Positions 18,564 through 27,164 of a stretch of 64,000 nucleotides of DNA are shown in pieces (position 1 is the stretch's first letter; each line of letters begins with the position of its first letter). This DNA comes from Curtobacterium sp. MCLR17_036 (lineage in GTDB: Bacteria > Actinomycetota > Actinomycetes > Actinomycetales > Microbacteriaceae). Position numbers and translations under genes: made by a program. The DNA is taken from assembly GCF_003234445.2 (NCBI RefSeq), contig NZ_CP126269.1, positions 1,302,001 through 1,366,000 on the forward strand, in the 5' to 3' direction. The notes beneath the pieces were generated by a model that had not been told where the DNA came from, did not search any database, and saw nothing but the letters and a program-made list of their open reading frames with translations.

Positions 18564-18569
18564 CACGAT
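18564..18569 (+). promoter_or_regulatory. -10-like element, leaderless type
   Basis: CACGAT ends 6 nt before GTG 18576. Confidence 0.3.
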
Positions 18570-18575
18570 GGACTC

Positions 18576-19097
18576 GTGACCCAGCAGGACGACGGCCTCG
18601 GCGCCCGCGCCGACCGTCTGTGGTGCCGTCTGCGGCTCGACCGCCTGGCCGGTGGTCGACAGGGCGGCTACGTCGTCCGCGAGGACATGCTCGACCACCC
18701 GGACACCGTGCGGTCCTTCCGGTGGATCCGGTGGCTGCTCGTCGCCGAGACGATCGTCGGGGTCGCCGCGGTGGTGATCGCGGTGCTGCTCACGCACGCC
18801 GGGCAGACGGTGCCGTGGGCGGTCTGGTTCCGCGCCACCGTCGTCCTGCTCATCACCCTGACGCTCTACGTCTTCGCCTGGCGCGCCCAGCTCGGGTACT
18901 ACTGGGCGTACCAGCGCATGCGGTTGTTCAGTCGGATCTTCCCGATCGTGACGCTCGTGGTCGCCGCGATCCCCGGGCTGTACCCGTTCTGGATGGTCAT
19001 CGAGCAGATCGTGTTCTCCCTGCTCATGGTCGGCATCGGCGACGTGCTCACGTCGGACCACATGCGCACCGCGTTTCCCAAGCCCGCGCGGCAGTAG
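18576..19097 (+). CDS. four-helix integral membrane protein, unknown function
   Basis: A 173-residue protein with a soluble N-terminus of about 45 residues and four predicted membrane helices (about 48-70, 80-100, 118-135 and 140-158). I do not recognise the family. It lies 79 bp upstream of the EssC-like ATPase on the same strand. It could be part of the secretion locus, but the ATPase has its own promoter-like TACGAT at 19151, so the association is weak. Confidence 0.6.
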   Translation: MTQQDDGLGARADRLWCRLRLDRLAGGRQGGYVVREDMLDHPDTVRSFRWIRWLLVAETIVGVAAVVIAVLLTHAGQTVPWAVWFRATVVLLITLTLYVFAWRAQLGYYWAYQRMRLFSRIFPIVTLVVAAIPGLYPFWMVIEQIVFSLLMVGIGDVLTSDHMRTAFPKPARQ

Positions 19098-19150
19098 CGC
19101 GCTCGTCCACAGGGCCCCGCACCGCGGGCACCCGCGTCGTCGGGCAGCGC

Positions 19151-19156
19151 TACGAT
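19151..19156 (+). promoter_or_regulatory. -10-like element upstream of the EssC-like gene
   Basis: TACGAT lies 20 nt before GTG 19177, which leaves room for a short leader with the ribosome-binding sequence CGGGGGTGG. Confidence 0.4.
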
Positions 19157-19176
19157 CGAGGCCACGGGGGTGGACT

Positions 19177-22100
19177 GTGAAACTCAAGGTGACCATCGCG
19201 GACGCGGGGACCGAGCGGGACGTCGTCGTCACCGCGGACGTCACGGCGACGATCGGCAGCGTCGCGGAACGGCTGGTCGGTGGCCAGGGCGTGCAGACGG
19301 GCGTGCCGCTGACCCTGCGGGTCTGGCTGCCCGACCGCCCGCAGGCACGACTGCTCAACCCGTCGGCGAGCGTGCACGAGTCCTCGCTCCGGTCCGGGTG
19401 CCGGGTGCAGGTCGTCCCCGCCACCGACCGCCGCCGCGGCGACGACGTCGAGGACGCCCCCGCCGCGGTCGTGCAGGTGCTCTCCGGGCCCGAAGCGGGC
19501 AACGAGTACACGCTGTCCCAGGGCGTCAACCTGATCGGGCGTGACGCGATGGCCCAGGTCTACCTGGCCGACGACGACCAGGTGTCGCGCCGGCACGCCT
19601 CGGTGACGGTGGGCGAGACGATCGAGGTCGTCGACCTGAACTCCGCGAACGGCGTCGCCGTCGACGGCCGGCTGATCGCGCGCTCCTTCGTCGGGCCGGA
19701 CGCCGTCGTCCAGGTGGGTGGCTCCACCCTGCGGATCCTCCCGCTGTCCACGTCGCCCCTGCCGGTCGCGCCGGGTACGGCCGGGGCGGACCACACCGAG
19801 TTCTCCCGATCGCCACGCGTCGACCCCGCCCACCGCGGCAAGGACTTCACCCTGCCGGAGATCCCGGTGCCGGGCGAGAAGCCGCGGCTTCCCGTCATCG
19901 CGATCCTCGCGCCGATCATCCTCGGCGGCGTGCTCTTCCTCGTCACGAAGCAGCCGTACACGCTCATCTTCATCGCGCTGTCCCCGATCATCATGATCGG
20001 CACCTGGATCGACCAGCGCGTGCAGAACCGACGGCGCAAGCGCGACGAACGGCAGCGGTTCGAGGAGTCCCTCGAGGACACCGGTGCCCGACTCGCCGCC
20101 GCCCGCGCGCAGGAGGTCGAGGCGCGCGTGGCCGAGTCGCCGGCGCCCGCGGTCGTCACCGCCGCCATGCGCGACCGCTCCGAGCTCCTCTGGACCCGCA
20201 AGCCCGAGCACACGACCTTCCTCGAGGTGCGCTTCGGTGCGGGGGAGCAGCCGTCCCGCTCCACCGTGGTGATGCCGTCGAAGAACTCCGGCAGCGTCGA
20301 CGACTGGAACCGCGCCGAGGCGCTCGCCGACGAGTACGCGACCGTCGGACCCGTCCCCGTCGTCGAGACCTTCGAGCGTGCCGGTGCCATCGGCGTCGCC
20401 GGCACCGGTCTGGTCGCCGACGACGTCGCCCGGTCGCTCGTGGTCCAGCTCGTGGGCCTGCACAGCCCGGCCGACCTCGTCGTCACCGCCTTCGCCGGGG
20501 GCACCACGACCGACCAGTGGGCGTGGCTGAAGTGGCTGCCCCACGTGGACTCGCCGTACAGCCCGCTGCGATCCGCCGGGCTGGTCCGCGACTTCGCTGG
20601 CGCGTCGACCCTGCTCGCCGAACTCGAGGGCCTCGTCGCCACCCGTCGCGCCGCCGGCGTCGGTCGCGGCGAGCACGTGCGGTCGCGCATCGACGAGAGC
20701 CGTGCGCTCGACGAGGAGCACGGCGAGTCCGTCGACCGCCTGCCGGCCACCCCGGCCGTCGTCGTCCTCGTCACTGCCGAGGCCCCGGCCGACCGCGCGC
20801 GCCTCGTCGCCCTGGCGGAAGAGGGCCCCGACTACGGCGTCCACCTGCTGTGGTTGGCCTCGACCCTCAGCGCGCTGCCCGTGGTCTGCCGCACGTACGT
20901 ATCCCTCGACCGCGCCTCGGGCACGGCGACCGTCGGCTTCGTGCGCTCCGGACAGTCCGTCGTGCTCGACGAACTCGACCGGGTCGACAGCATCGAGGCC
21001 GCCACCGTCGCACGGTCGATCGCGCCGGTGCAGGACTCCGGTGCCCGGGTGCTCGACGAGACCGACCTGCCGCACAGCGTCGCCTTCGTCGACCTGTACG
21101 AGGGCGACGTCGCCGGCGACGCCGGGGCCGTCGTCAGCCGGTGGGCGAAGAACGACAGCCTGACGGCGGACTGGGTGCCCGGCGCCGGTCGCGAGTCGGG
21201 CGGCATCCGCGCCGTCGTCGGGCAGGGACCGAGCGAACCGCTCGCCCTCGACCTGCGCGCCCACGGCCCGCACGCGCTCGTCGGTGGCACCACCGGCTCG
21301 GGCAAGAGCGAGTTCCTGCAGACCTGGATCATGGGCATGGCGGCGGAGTACTCGCCGGACCGCGTCACGTTCCTGCTCGTCGACTACAAGGGCGGCGCCG
21401 CCTTCGCGGAGTGCGTCGGGCTGCCGCACACCGTCGGGCTCGTCACCGACCTCAACCAGCACCTGGTCCGCCGGGCGCTGACCTCGCTCCGCGCCGAGCT
21501 CCGGTACCGCGAGCACCTGCTCAACGAGCGCGGCGCGAAGGACCTCGTGACGCTCGAGCAGCGCGGCGACCAGGCGGCCCCGCCCGCGCTCGTCATCGTC
21601 ATCGACGAGTTCGCGGCGCTCGCGTCCGAGATCCCGGAGTTCATCGACGGGGTCATCGACGTCGCCCAGCGCGGACGCTCCCTCGGGCTGCACCTGGTCA
21701 TGGCGACGCAGCGGCCGAGCGGCGTCATCAAGGACTCCCTGCGGGCGAACACCAACCTGCGCATCGCGCTCCGCGTCGCCGACCCCGTCGACAGCGAGGA
21801 CGTCCTCGGGGTGTCCGACGCCGCCTTCTTCGACCCGGGCACCCCGGGCCGCGCCGCGGCGAAGATCGGCCCCGGGCGGGTACTCGACTTCCAGACCGCC
21901 TACCTCGGCGGTCGGTCCGACGACGTCGTGCACGAGCCCGACGTCGAGGTGCAGGAGTTCCCGTTCGGCCCCGGCACGGTTTGGCCGAGCGCGCCGCGCG
22001 CCCCGCGCGACTCGAAGCGGGCGAAGGACATCGAACGGCTCGCCGCCACGATCACCCGGGCCGCCGACGACCGGGCGCTCGCCGTACCCCGGAAGCCGTG

Positions 22101-23646
22101 GATCGACCAGCTGCCGGACACGATCGACCTCGGGGCGCTGCCCGCGTCGACCGGTTCGACGCTCGTCGTCGGCACCGTCGACGTCCCGGAGTCGCAGCAG
22201 CAGACGCCCTTCGGCCTCGACCTCGACCTCATCGGCAACCTGGCGGTGCTCGGGGCCGGTGGCGCAGGCAAGTCGGCCGCACTCCGGGCGGTCGCCGTGG
22301 CGGCCTCGGCCGTGGCCGACCGCTTCCCCGTGCAGATCACCGGGCTCGACTTCGGCGGTGGCGGCCTCAGCATGCTCGAGGCCCTGCCCACGGTGGGGAC
22401 CGTCATCAGCGGGCCGGACGACGAGCGCATCACGCGCCTCCTGGCCGACCTCGAGGCGACCGTCTCGGACCGTTCCGCGCGCTTCGCGGCCGCTCGCGCC
22501 GCGAACATCAGCGAGTACCGGGCGGTCAGCGGCGTCGCGGAGCCGCGGATCCTGGTGCTCATCGACGGCATGGGCGCGTTCCGCAACGAGTACGAGTTCC
22601 GACCGGGCTCGCAGCAGGTCTTCGACCAGGTCGTCGCCGTCGCGGCCACCGGGCGTGCGCTCGGCGTGCACCTGGTGATGTCCGCCGACCGGATGGGGGC
22701 GTTCCCGTCGAACCTGCAGGCCGCGATCGGCGAGCGGATCGTCCTCCGCCTGGCGAGCGAACTCGAGTACATCGCGGCGGACGTCCCCGCCGACGTGCTC
22801 GAGGACGCCGTCGCCGGCCGCGGGCTCGTCGACGACCACGAGGTCCAGCTCGCCGTGCCCGCCGGCAGCGCGGACCTGGTCGTGCAGGACGCCGCCGTGT
22901 CGTCGCTCGCCGCCGCACTCGTCGCCCGCGGTGTCGCCGTCGCGCCACCGATCCGACGCCTGCCCGCCGTCGTGGACCAGGCGTCCCTGCCGGCGTCGGT
23001 CGGCGGTCGGCCGACCATCGGGCTGGCGGACGACACCCTCGCGCCCATCGGGATCCCGGGCGACGGCCTGTTCGTCGTGACCGGCCCCTTCGGGTCCGGG
23101 CGTTCCACGACCATGCAGACCCTCATCCGGTCGGTCCGCCAGACCTGGCCCGAGCGACCCGCGCACCTCATCGTCGGACGCCGGTCGGTCCTGCGGGACG
23201 CCACGGCCTGGGCGTCGGCATCCACCGACGGATCCTCGGCCGAGACCCTGGCGTCGGAGCTCGCGACGCGGCTCGAGAGCGCCACGCCCTTCGACGACGC
23301 CGAACCGATCATCGTCATCGAGAACGTCGGCGACTTCGAGGGGCTGCCCGCCGAGGGCCAGGTGGCCCGGCTCATCAAGGCCGCGCGTCGCGCCGGCGTC
23401 TTCGTGCTCGCCGAGGCGGACACCGTGACGGCACCGAGCGCCTGGCAGCTCTTCGGCGAGCTGAAGACCGCGCGCGCCGGCATCGCCCTGCAACCCGAGG
23501 AGACCGACGGACTGACGCTGTTCCGCACCGCGTTCCCACGGGTGACCCGCTCGGACTTCCCGGTCGGTCGAGGGATCATGGTGGACTCCGGGCGGATCAC
23601 CCGGGTACAAGTCGCTCACACCGTCGAAGCGAAGGTGACCCGCTAA
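19177..23646 (+). CDS. type VII secretion FtsK/SpoIIIE-family ATPase, EssC/EccC-like
   Basis: A 1489-residue membrane ATPase, the motor component of T7SS. Order of parts: a ubiquitin-fold YukD/EsaB-like segment (about 1-80); an FHA domain (about 105-170) with GRD, SRRH and NSANG; two membrane helices (about 238-280); then three FtsK-type domains. Domain 1 has a full P-loop GGTTGSGKSEF near 703 and Walker B VIVIDEFAAL near 806. Domain 2 has GAGGAGKSAAL near 1027. Domain 3 has GPFGSGRSTTM near 1303, with Arg in place of the P-loop Lys, so it is probably inactive. The layout is closer to Firmicutes EssC than to mycobacterial EccCa/EccCb. EccB, EccD, EccE and mycosin are not encoded nearby. It is expected to export the WXG100-size proteins and the hydrolase encoded downstream. 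Confidence 0.9.
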   Translation: MKLKVTIADAGTERDVVVTADVTATIGSVAERLVGGQGVQTGVPLTLRVWLPDRPQARLLNPSASVHESSLRSGCRVQVVPATDRRRGDDVEDAPAAVVQVLSGPEAGNEYTLSQGVNLIGRDAMAQVYLADDDQVSRRHASVTVGETIEVVDLNSANGVAVDGRLIARSFVGPDAVVQVGGSTLRILPLSTSPLPVAPGTAGADHTEFSRSPRVDPAHRGKDFTLPEIPVPGEKPRLPVIAILAPIILGGVLFLVTKQPYTLIFIALSPIIMIGTWIDQRVQNRRRKRDERQRFEESLEDTGARLAAARAQEVEARVAESPAPAVVTAAMRDRSELLWTRKPEHTTFLEVRFGAGEQPSRSTVVMPSKNSGSVDDWNRAEALADEYATVGPVPVVETFERAGAIGVAGTGLVADDVARSLVVQLVGLHSPADLVVTAFAGGTTTDQWAWLKWLPHVDSPYSPLRSAGLVRDFAGASTLLAELEGLVATRRAAGVGRGEHVRSRIDESRALDEEHGESVDRLPATPAVVVLVTAEAPADRARLVALAEEGPDYGVHLLWLASTLSALPVVCRTYVSLDRASGTATVGFVRSGQSVVLDELDRVDSIEAATVARSIAPVQDSGARVLDETDLPHSVAFVDLYEGDVAGDAGAVVSRWAKNDSLTADWVPGAGRESGGIRAVVGQGPSEPLALDLRAHGPHALVGGTTGSGKSEFLQTWIMGMAAEYSPDRVTFLLVDYKGGAAFAECVGLPHTVGLVTDLNQHLVRRALTSLRAELRYREHLLNERGAKDLVTLEQRGDQAAPPALVIVIDEFAALASEIPEFIDGVIDVAQRGRSLGLHLVMATQRPSGVIKDSLRANTNLRIALRVADPVDSEDVLGVSDAAFFDPGTPGRAAAKIGPGRVLDFQTAYLGGRSDDVVHEPDVEVQEFPFGPGTVWPSAPRAPRDSKRAKDIERLAATITRAADDRALAVPRKPWIDQLPDTIDLGALPASTGSTLVVGTVDVPESQQQTPFGLDLDLIGNLAVLGAGGAGKSAALRAVAVAASAVADRFPVQITGLDFGGGGLSMLEALPTVGTVISGPDDERITRLLADLEATVSDRSARFAAARAANISEYRAVSGVAEPRILVLIDGMGAFRNEYEFRPGSQQVFDQVVAVAATGRALGVHLVMSADRMGAFPSNLQAAIGERIVLRLASELEYIAADVPADVLEDAVAGRGLVDDHEVQLAVPAGSADLVVQDAAVSSLAAALVARGVAVAPPIRRLPAVVDQASLPASVGGRPTIGLADDTLAPIGIPGDGLFVVTGPFGSGRSTTMQTLIRSVRQTWPERPAHLIVGRRSVLRDATAWASASTDGSSAETLASELATRLESATPFDDAEPIIVIENVGDFEGLPAEGQVARLIKAARRAGVFVLAEADTVTAPSAWQLFGELKTARAGIALQPEETDGLTLFRTAFPRVTRSDFPVGRGIMVDSGRITRVQVAHTVEAKVTR

Positions 23647-23689
23647 CAGGGGGTAGACATCTCACGCGCGAGGTTTTATCACGTGGTGG

Positions 23690-23723
23690 TACGGTGGGCG
23701 TAGTCGCCGGAGGGGCTGGCGAC
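23690..23723 (+). promoter_or_regulatory. promoter-like hexamer and leader hairpin before the WXG100-size genes
   Basis: TACGGT at 23690-23695 could serve as a -10. It is followed by a GTCGCC/GGCGAC hairpin (23703-23723), and an AAGGGG ribosome-binding site lies just before GTG 23750. No clear -35 is visible. Confidence 0.35.
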
Positions 23724-23749
23724 ACCGACCACCGTGAAGGGGTGCAACC

Positions 23750-24046
23750 GTGGCGAACATCAACGTCTCGTACCAGGAGCTCAACAGCAACGCCGACCGG
23801 CTCGTCGCCGGCCGTGACGAGATCAACGCGACCCTGTCCAAGCTGCAGGCGCAGATCGCCTCGCTGACCCAGGCGGGGTTCCAGACGGACCGCTCCTCGG
23901 GTGCGTACAACGAGGCCTACCAGCGCTTCACCACCGGCGCGCAGAACACCATCGGCGGGCTGAACGACCTGGCGCAGTTCCTGCGCACCACCGCCCACAC
24001 GCTGGGCGACGTCGACCAGCAGCTCGCGTCGAAGCTCGGTCGCTGA
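23750..24046 (+). CDS. WXG100-like small secreted protein
   Basis: A 98-residue, almost all-helical protein of the length and helix-turn-helix pattern of ESAT-6/WXG100 proteins. The central turn reads AGFQTDRSSGAYNEAYQRF, so Trp-X-Gly is replaced by Phe-Gln-Thr while the following conserved aromatic and helix pattern is kept. It lies directly behind the T7SS ATPase with a good AAGGGG ribosome-binding site. It is probably a substrate and helical partner for export. The missing WXG makes family assignment depend on context. Confidence 0.75.
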   Translation: MANINVSYQELNSNADRLVAGRDEINATLSKLQAQIASLTQAGFQTDRSSGAYNEAYQRFTTGAQNTIGGLNDLAQFLRTTAHTLGDVDQQLASKLGR

Positions 24047-24064
24047 GCGGAGAGATCTGACATC

Positions 24065-24103
24065 GGGAGGCCGATGCCGCAGCAGTGCGGCGTCGGCCCT
24101 CCC
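24065..24103 (+). other. intercistronic hairpin between the two small T7SS genes
   Basis: GGGAGG-CCGATGCCGCA and TGCGGCGTCGGCCCTCCC pair over about 17 bp with one bulge and one G-U pair around a 4-nt GCAG loop. It begins 18 nt after the first small gene. It could be an attenuator or an RNA-stability element that sets relative expression. Confidence 0.7.
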
Positions 24104-24120
24104 TGTCATGGGGGTGACGT

Positions 24121-24408
24121 GTGAGCGGCAAGCTCAAGATCTCGTACGACGCGCTGGACGCGTTGTCGACGAAGGTGACGGCAGCGGGGGACGACATCGA
24201 GATCGGATCGAAGATCGAGGGCGGTCAGGGGAACACCGAGCTCGGTTCCGATGTGGTGTCGGGAGCCCTGCGCGACGCCACGGCGCAGCAGGTCCAGCGG
24301 TCGAAGATCGCTGCCGACAGCATCCGTGACGCCGGCAAGTTCCCGACGTCGGTGAAGCGGTCGTACGCGGACGCCGATGCGGCCCAGGCACAGGCGGCCG
24401 GCAAGTGA
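24121..24408 (+). CDS. small helical T7SS-associated protein
   Basis: A 95-residue, mainly helical protein (LKISYDALDALSTKV start, Ala/Gln/Lys-rich end). The predicted helix-turn-helix is broken by a Gly-rich turn, SKIEGGQGNTELGSD. Size and position between a WXG100-like gene and a T7SS effector-like gene suggest a heterodimer partner or targeting chaperone. There is no WXG motif. GTG 24121 follows a GGGGGTG ribosome-binding site. Its last codons overlap the next gene by 4 bp, so the two are translationally coupled. Confidence 0.65.
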   Translation: MSGKLKISYDALDALSTKVTAAGDDIEIGSKIEGGQGNTELGSDVVSGALRDATAQQVQRSKIAADSIRDAGKFPTSVKRSYADADAAQAQAAGK

Positions 24409-26162
24409 GCTGGTCGGAGGCGGACCCCGGTCAGGGCAGTCCGGCCGGCATCCAGGGCGTGGCAGCGCTGCGGACCGCGCGGGCCGCGAAGGTCCGCGAT
24501 GCCCAGCGCACCATCCAGTCCGTGGCGTCGCAGTCCGGCGTCGACTGGGAGGCTGCGAGCCAGCAGTCGTTCGCGGCGGAGCTGTCGAAGAAGGCGGCCG
24601 ACATCGAGCTCGTGGCGACCGGCCTCGAGAAGCAGGCGACGGCGCTCACGACGTACGCCGGAGCACTGACGCAGATCAAGGACCGGCAGGTCGTGCTCGA
24701 GACGCGTCGCGCGACGGCGGAGCAGGACTTGGCGTCGGCACAGTTGAAACTGAGTCCGCTCATCGTGATCCCGCAGTCGCGGCCGACGACGCTGTTCCCC
24801 GAGCAGGCGGCGCCCGACCCACAGGCTGAGGCTGAGGCAGCGCGTCACAAGGCAAAAGTGCAGGCGTTGATCGACGAAGCTCAGCGCGAGCTGCGCGCTG
24901 TCGACGCCGAGTGGGACGTCCTCGTCTCCGACCGACGCCGCATCGACGGAACGTGCGCGGCTGCCCTGCAGAGCCAGGACGTCCTTGGGCAGGTCGTCAC
25001 CTTCACAGCAGCAGCGATCGCGGCTTCATCGCCGGCCGATCTGCTCGACCGACTGAAGCAGCTCAATCAGGCCGACCTCGAGATCCTGCTCGGGGAGCAC
25101 CCAGAACTCGCCGAGCGGATGAACCAGGCGACACCGGAGCAGGTCGCGTCGTGGTGGAACGGCATGGGCAACGAGCAGCAGGAAGCCTTCGTCAACGGCA
25201 TCCCGAGCGTGATCGGGGCTCTCAACGGGGTCTCAGCGCTTGACAGGGTCGCCGCGAACAGGATCAACGCAGCGGAGCGTCTCGCGTATCGCGAGCGGCA
25301 GCTCAAGGAGATGAAGGAAGCTTTCAAAGAGTACGGCAGCTCCATACGCGCAGGGGACATCGCTGACCTGGAGGCGGAAGTTTCCTATCTCAAGAAGGCG
25401 ACGTCGGAGCCGCCGGACGTCCAGCTCTACCTGTACGAGCCGGACGACGATCGCATCATCGAGATGATCGGTACGCCATCCGACAAGACCAACAAGGTGG
25501 TCACGTACACACCTGGAACTGCTGCGACTCTCGACGGTTTCTACGATGGATCGACCCGAGACATCGGTTCCTGGTTGCAACAGCGTGATCGCGAAGGACT
25601 GGTTGCCTTCGTCTACAAGGACGGACGGTACCCGCAGAACCCTCTCACCGAGGCGAACGACCAGGACTACGCCGTCGGCACAGGTCAGAAGCTCGCCGCC
25701 TTCGAGGACGGCGTCTTCCGTGATCCGCTCCTCAGCGGGGCAAAGTCCATTGCCATCGGCCACAGCTGGGGAACGGCGAACGTCACGTCGTCCGAAGTGG
25801 CCGGAGCGCACTACGATCTGGTGGTCTCGATCTCGGGCGCTGGGGTCCCTGTTGACTGGACAAAGGACCCGACGACCATGTACGCGGACTACTCCTACGA
25901 CGACATTCTCCAAGACGCTCAGCGAACTCTGGGTGGAGACAAGGTCTGGGATGGTCGCAACCCTCGGAAGGTAGGGTTCGAGCACGGTGACTATTACACT
26001 CCGCCGACGACGTGGAAGAATGCAGGTGGGCCTTGGTTGGATTCGGCGCCGAAGCATCTTTTGGCTGGAGTCGATTCGCATCTGCTCGCGGCTACTACCG
26101 AGAAGTCCAATTTGCGTCTGCTCACCGACCTCGAGAAGCGCATCGACGGTGGAGAGTACTGA
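24405..26162 (+). CDS. WXG/LXG-type protein with C-terminal alpha/beta hydrolase (DUF1023-like), candidate T7SS effector
   Basis: A 585-residue protein. Residues 1-200 are helical and coiled-coil-rich, with a WXG-like turn VDWEAASQQSF near residue 46, as in LXG/WXG targeting domains. A middle module WWNGMGNEQQEAFVNGIP ... IGALNGVSALDRVAANR (about 249-290) is the segment that precedes many actinobacterial DUF1023 hydrolases. The C-terminal alpha/beta hydrolase has the nucleophile elbow GHSWG (Ser454) and a likely catalytic His559 in VDSHLLA. No signal peptide, so export would go through the T7SS. GC falls from here to about 28.5 kb. The TGATG junction couples it to the first lipoprotein. The substrate is unknown; esterase or lipase activity is the natural guess from the fold. 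Confidence 0.75.
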   Translation: MSWSEADPGQGSPAGIQGVAALRTARAAKVRDAQRTIQSVASQSGVDWEAASQQSFAAELSKKAADIELVATGLEKQATALTTYAGALTQIKDRQVVLETRRATAEQDLASAQLKLSPLIVIPQSRPTTLFPEQAAPDPQAEAEAARHKAKVQALIDEAQRELRAVDAEWDVLVSDRRRIDGTCAAALQSQDVLGQVVTFTAAAIAASSPADLLDRLKQLNQADLEILLGEHPELAERMNQATPEQVASWWNGMGNEQQEAFVNGIPSVIGALNGVSALDRVAANRINAAERLAYRERQLKEMKEAFKEYGSSIRAGDIADLEAEVSYLKKATSEPPDVQLYLYEPDDDRIIEMIGTPSDKTNKVVTYTPGTAATLDGFYDGSTRDIGSWLQQRDREGLVAFVYKDGRYPQNPLTEANDQDYAVGTGQKLAAFEDGVFRDPLLSGAKSIAIGHSWGTANVTSSEVAGAHYDLVVSISGAGVPVDWTKDPTTMYADYSYDDILQDAQRTLGGDKVWDGRNPRKVGFEHGDYYTPPTTWKNAGGPWLDSAPKHLLAGVDSHLLAATTEKSNLRLLTDLEKRIDGGEY

Positions 26163-26650
26163 TGAGGTTCGTTCAATCTGTTGCAGCCTTTATGGCCGTT
26201 TTTCTGTTGGGTGGGTGTGCTATGGGGTCTGAATCCGTTGGGAGCCCGGAGGAGCGAGTCGCGGACGCCAAAAGGGTTTCGCAGCGTTCCGAGCGGCAGA
26301 TTGTCGAAATGCTGCCAGCTTCGGCTGTTGCTGGTGTCGACCAGATCGAGGAAGGCTCGTTCTTGAGTTGCTCCGACGGCTATTTGTGGTCGGGCAACAT
26401 TCGTGCAACGCTCACCCGCGATGCAGACGCCGAAAAACTGCTCACCGACGTCGGGAAATTAGCTGGCGAGCGTCACTATGAAGTGAACCAAGACAAGTCC
26501 GCAGACGGCTCCTTGCAGATGGAGCTGGTGAGCGAGCAAGGTGTACAGTTGCTTGCCACCGTCTGGGACAAGGGGAAATCGATCGACGTCAATTCCTTCT
26601 CTGCATGTTTCCCTATGCCCGATGATTGGGTTCCGCCGGTCAGGTATTGA
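26162..26650 (+). CDS. lipoprotein, family A (candidate immunity/accessory protein)
   Basis: A 162-residue lipoprotein with signal peptide and lipobox LLGGC (Cys near residue 19). The mature part shares a pattern with three other genes downstream: QRSERQI helix, EEGSFLSCSDGYLWSGNIRATL, a beta-rich centre, and SFSACFPMPDDW at the end. Two conserved cysteines (LSCS and SACF) could form a disulfide outside the membrane. The start codon overlaps the hydrolase stop (TGATG), so it is made together with the candidate effector. Codon use is less GC-biased than in neighbouring housekeeping genes. Immunity is inferred from context only. Confidence 0.7.
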   Translation: MRFVQSVAAFMAVFLLGGCAMGSESVGSPEERVADAKRVSQRSERQIVEMLPASAVAGVDQIEEGSFLSCSDGYLWSGNIRATLTRDADAEKLLTDVGKLAGERHYEVNQDKSADGSLQMELVSEQGVQLLATVWDKGKSIDVNSFSACFPMPDDWVPPVRY

Positions 26651-26672
26651 GCTCTCGAGGCTGACCCGGATC

Positions 26673-27164
26673 GTGGAGAAAAGTGGTGTCGAGTGGCTTT
26701 CCTTGAAGCGAGAAAGGGCGATCGCGCTTTCCGCCTTGACGATCGTTCTGGCTTCAGCGGGTTGTGACGCCACACGCGGCGGGGCAAGCGCTGCTGAAGG
26801 CGCGTCAGACGTCGAGAACAGCTTGGGTGTGAGGCGGGTGTTGGTGACGCACCGCGAAGTCGCCCAATCAGTTGGTTCGACCACGATCGTCGTCCTGACC
26901 GCCACTGATCCTGAGCAGCGTCGAGACGAGGTCGCCGCTTTCAGCAGGGCTCTCCTCGACGCGGCCTACTTGGAGGACGAATGGAAGCCCAGCGCCGGGG
27001 TTCGAGTCGTCGTCAAGGACTACGACGGCCCGCCGCTCGGCCAATCCCTCGAGCGTGCTGGTTGGGACCTCGTGGGATGGGACCAGTCCGTACCCGGCAC
27101 GGTTTTCGTTGGTGCTCCCGAGATGGAGAAGCAGTTCGGTCGGTGGCCGGCGGCGCTCTCATGA
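26673..27164 (+). CDS. lipoprotein, distant family B member
   Basis: A 163-residue predicted lipoprotein with hydrophobic segment and lipobox LASAGC. The mature domain (RRVLVTHREVAQ ... GWDLVGWDQS ... FGRWPAAL) resembles the next two genes, mainly in the C-terminal QxxWGxWP-like ending. The start is uncertain: GTG 26673 is used because a GAGG lies about 12 nt upstream; TTG 26703 would give a tighter signal peptide. The stop overlaps the next gene by 4 bp. Confidence 0.55.
   Translation: MEKSGVEWLSLKRERAIALSALTIVLASAGCDATRGGASAAEGASDVENSLGVRRVLVTHREVAQSVGSTTIVVLTATDPEQRRDEVAAFSRALLDAAYLEDEWKPSAGVRVVVKDYDGPPLGQSLERAGWDLVGWDQSVPGTVFVGAPEMEKQFGRWPAALS

Noticed and set aside
18576..19097. Four-helix membrane protein as a T7SS core component (EccD/EccB-like)
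   Set aside because: It is too small, has no family resemblance, and the ATPase gene downstream has its own promoter-like sequence.
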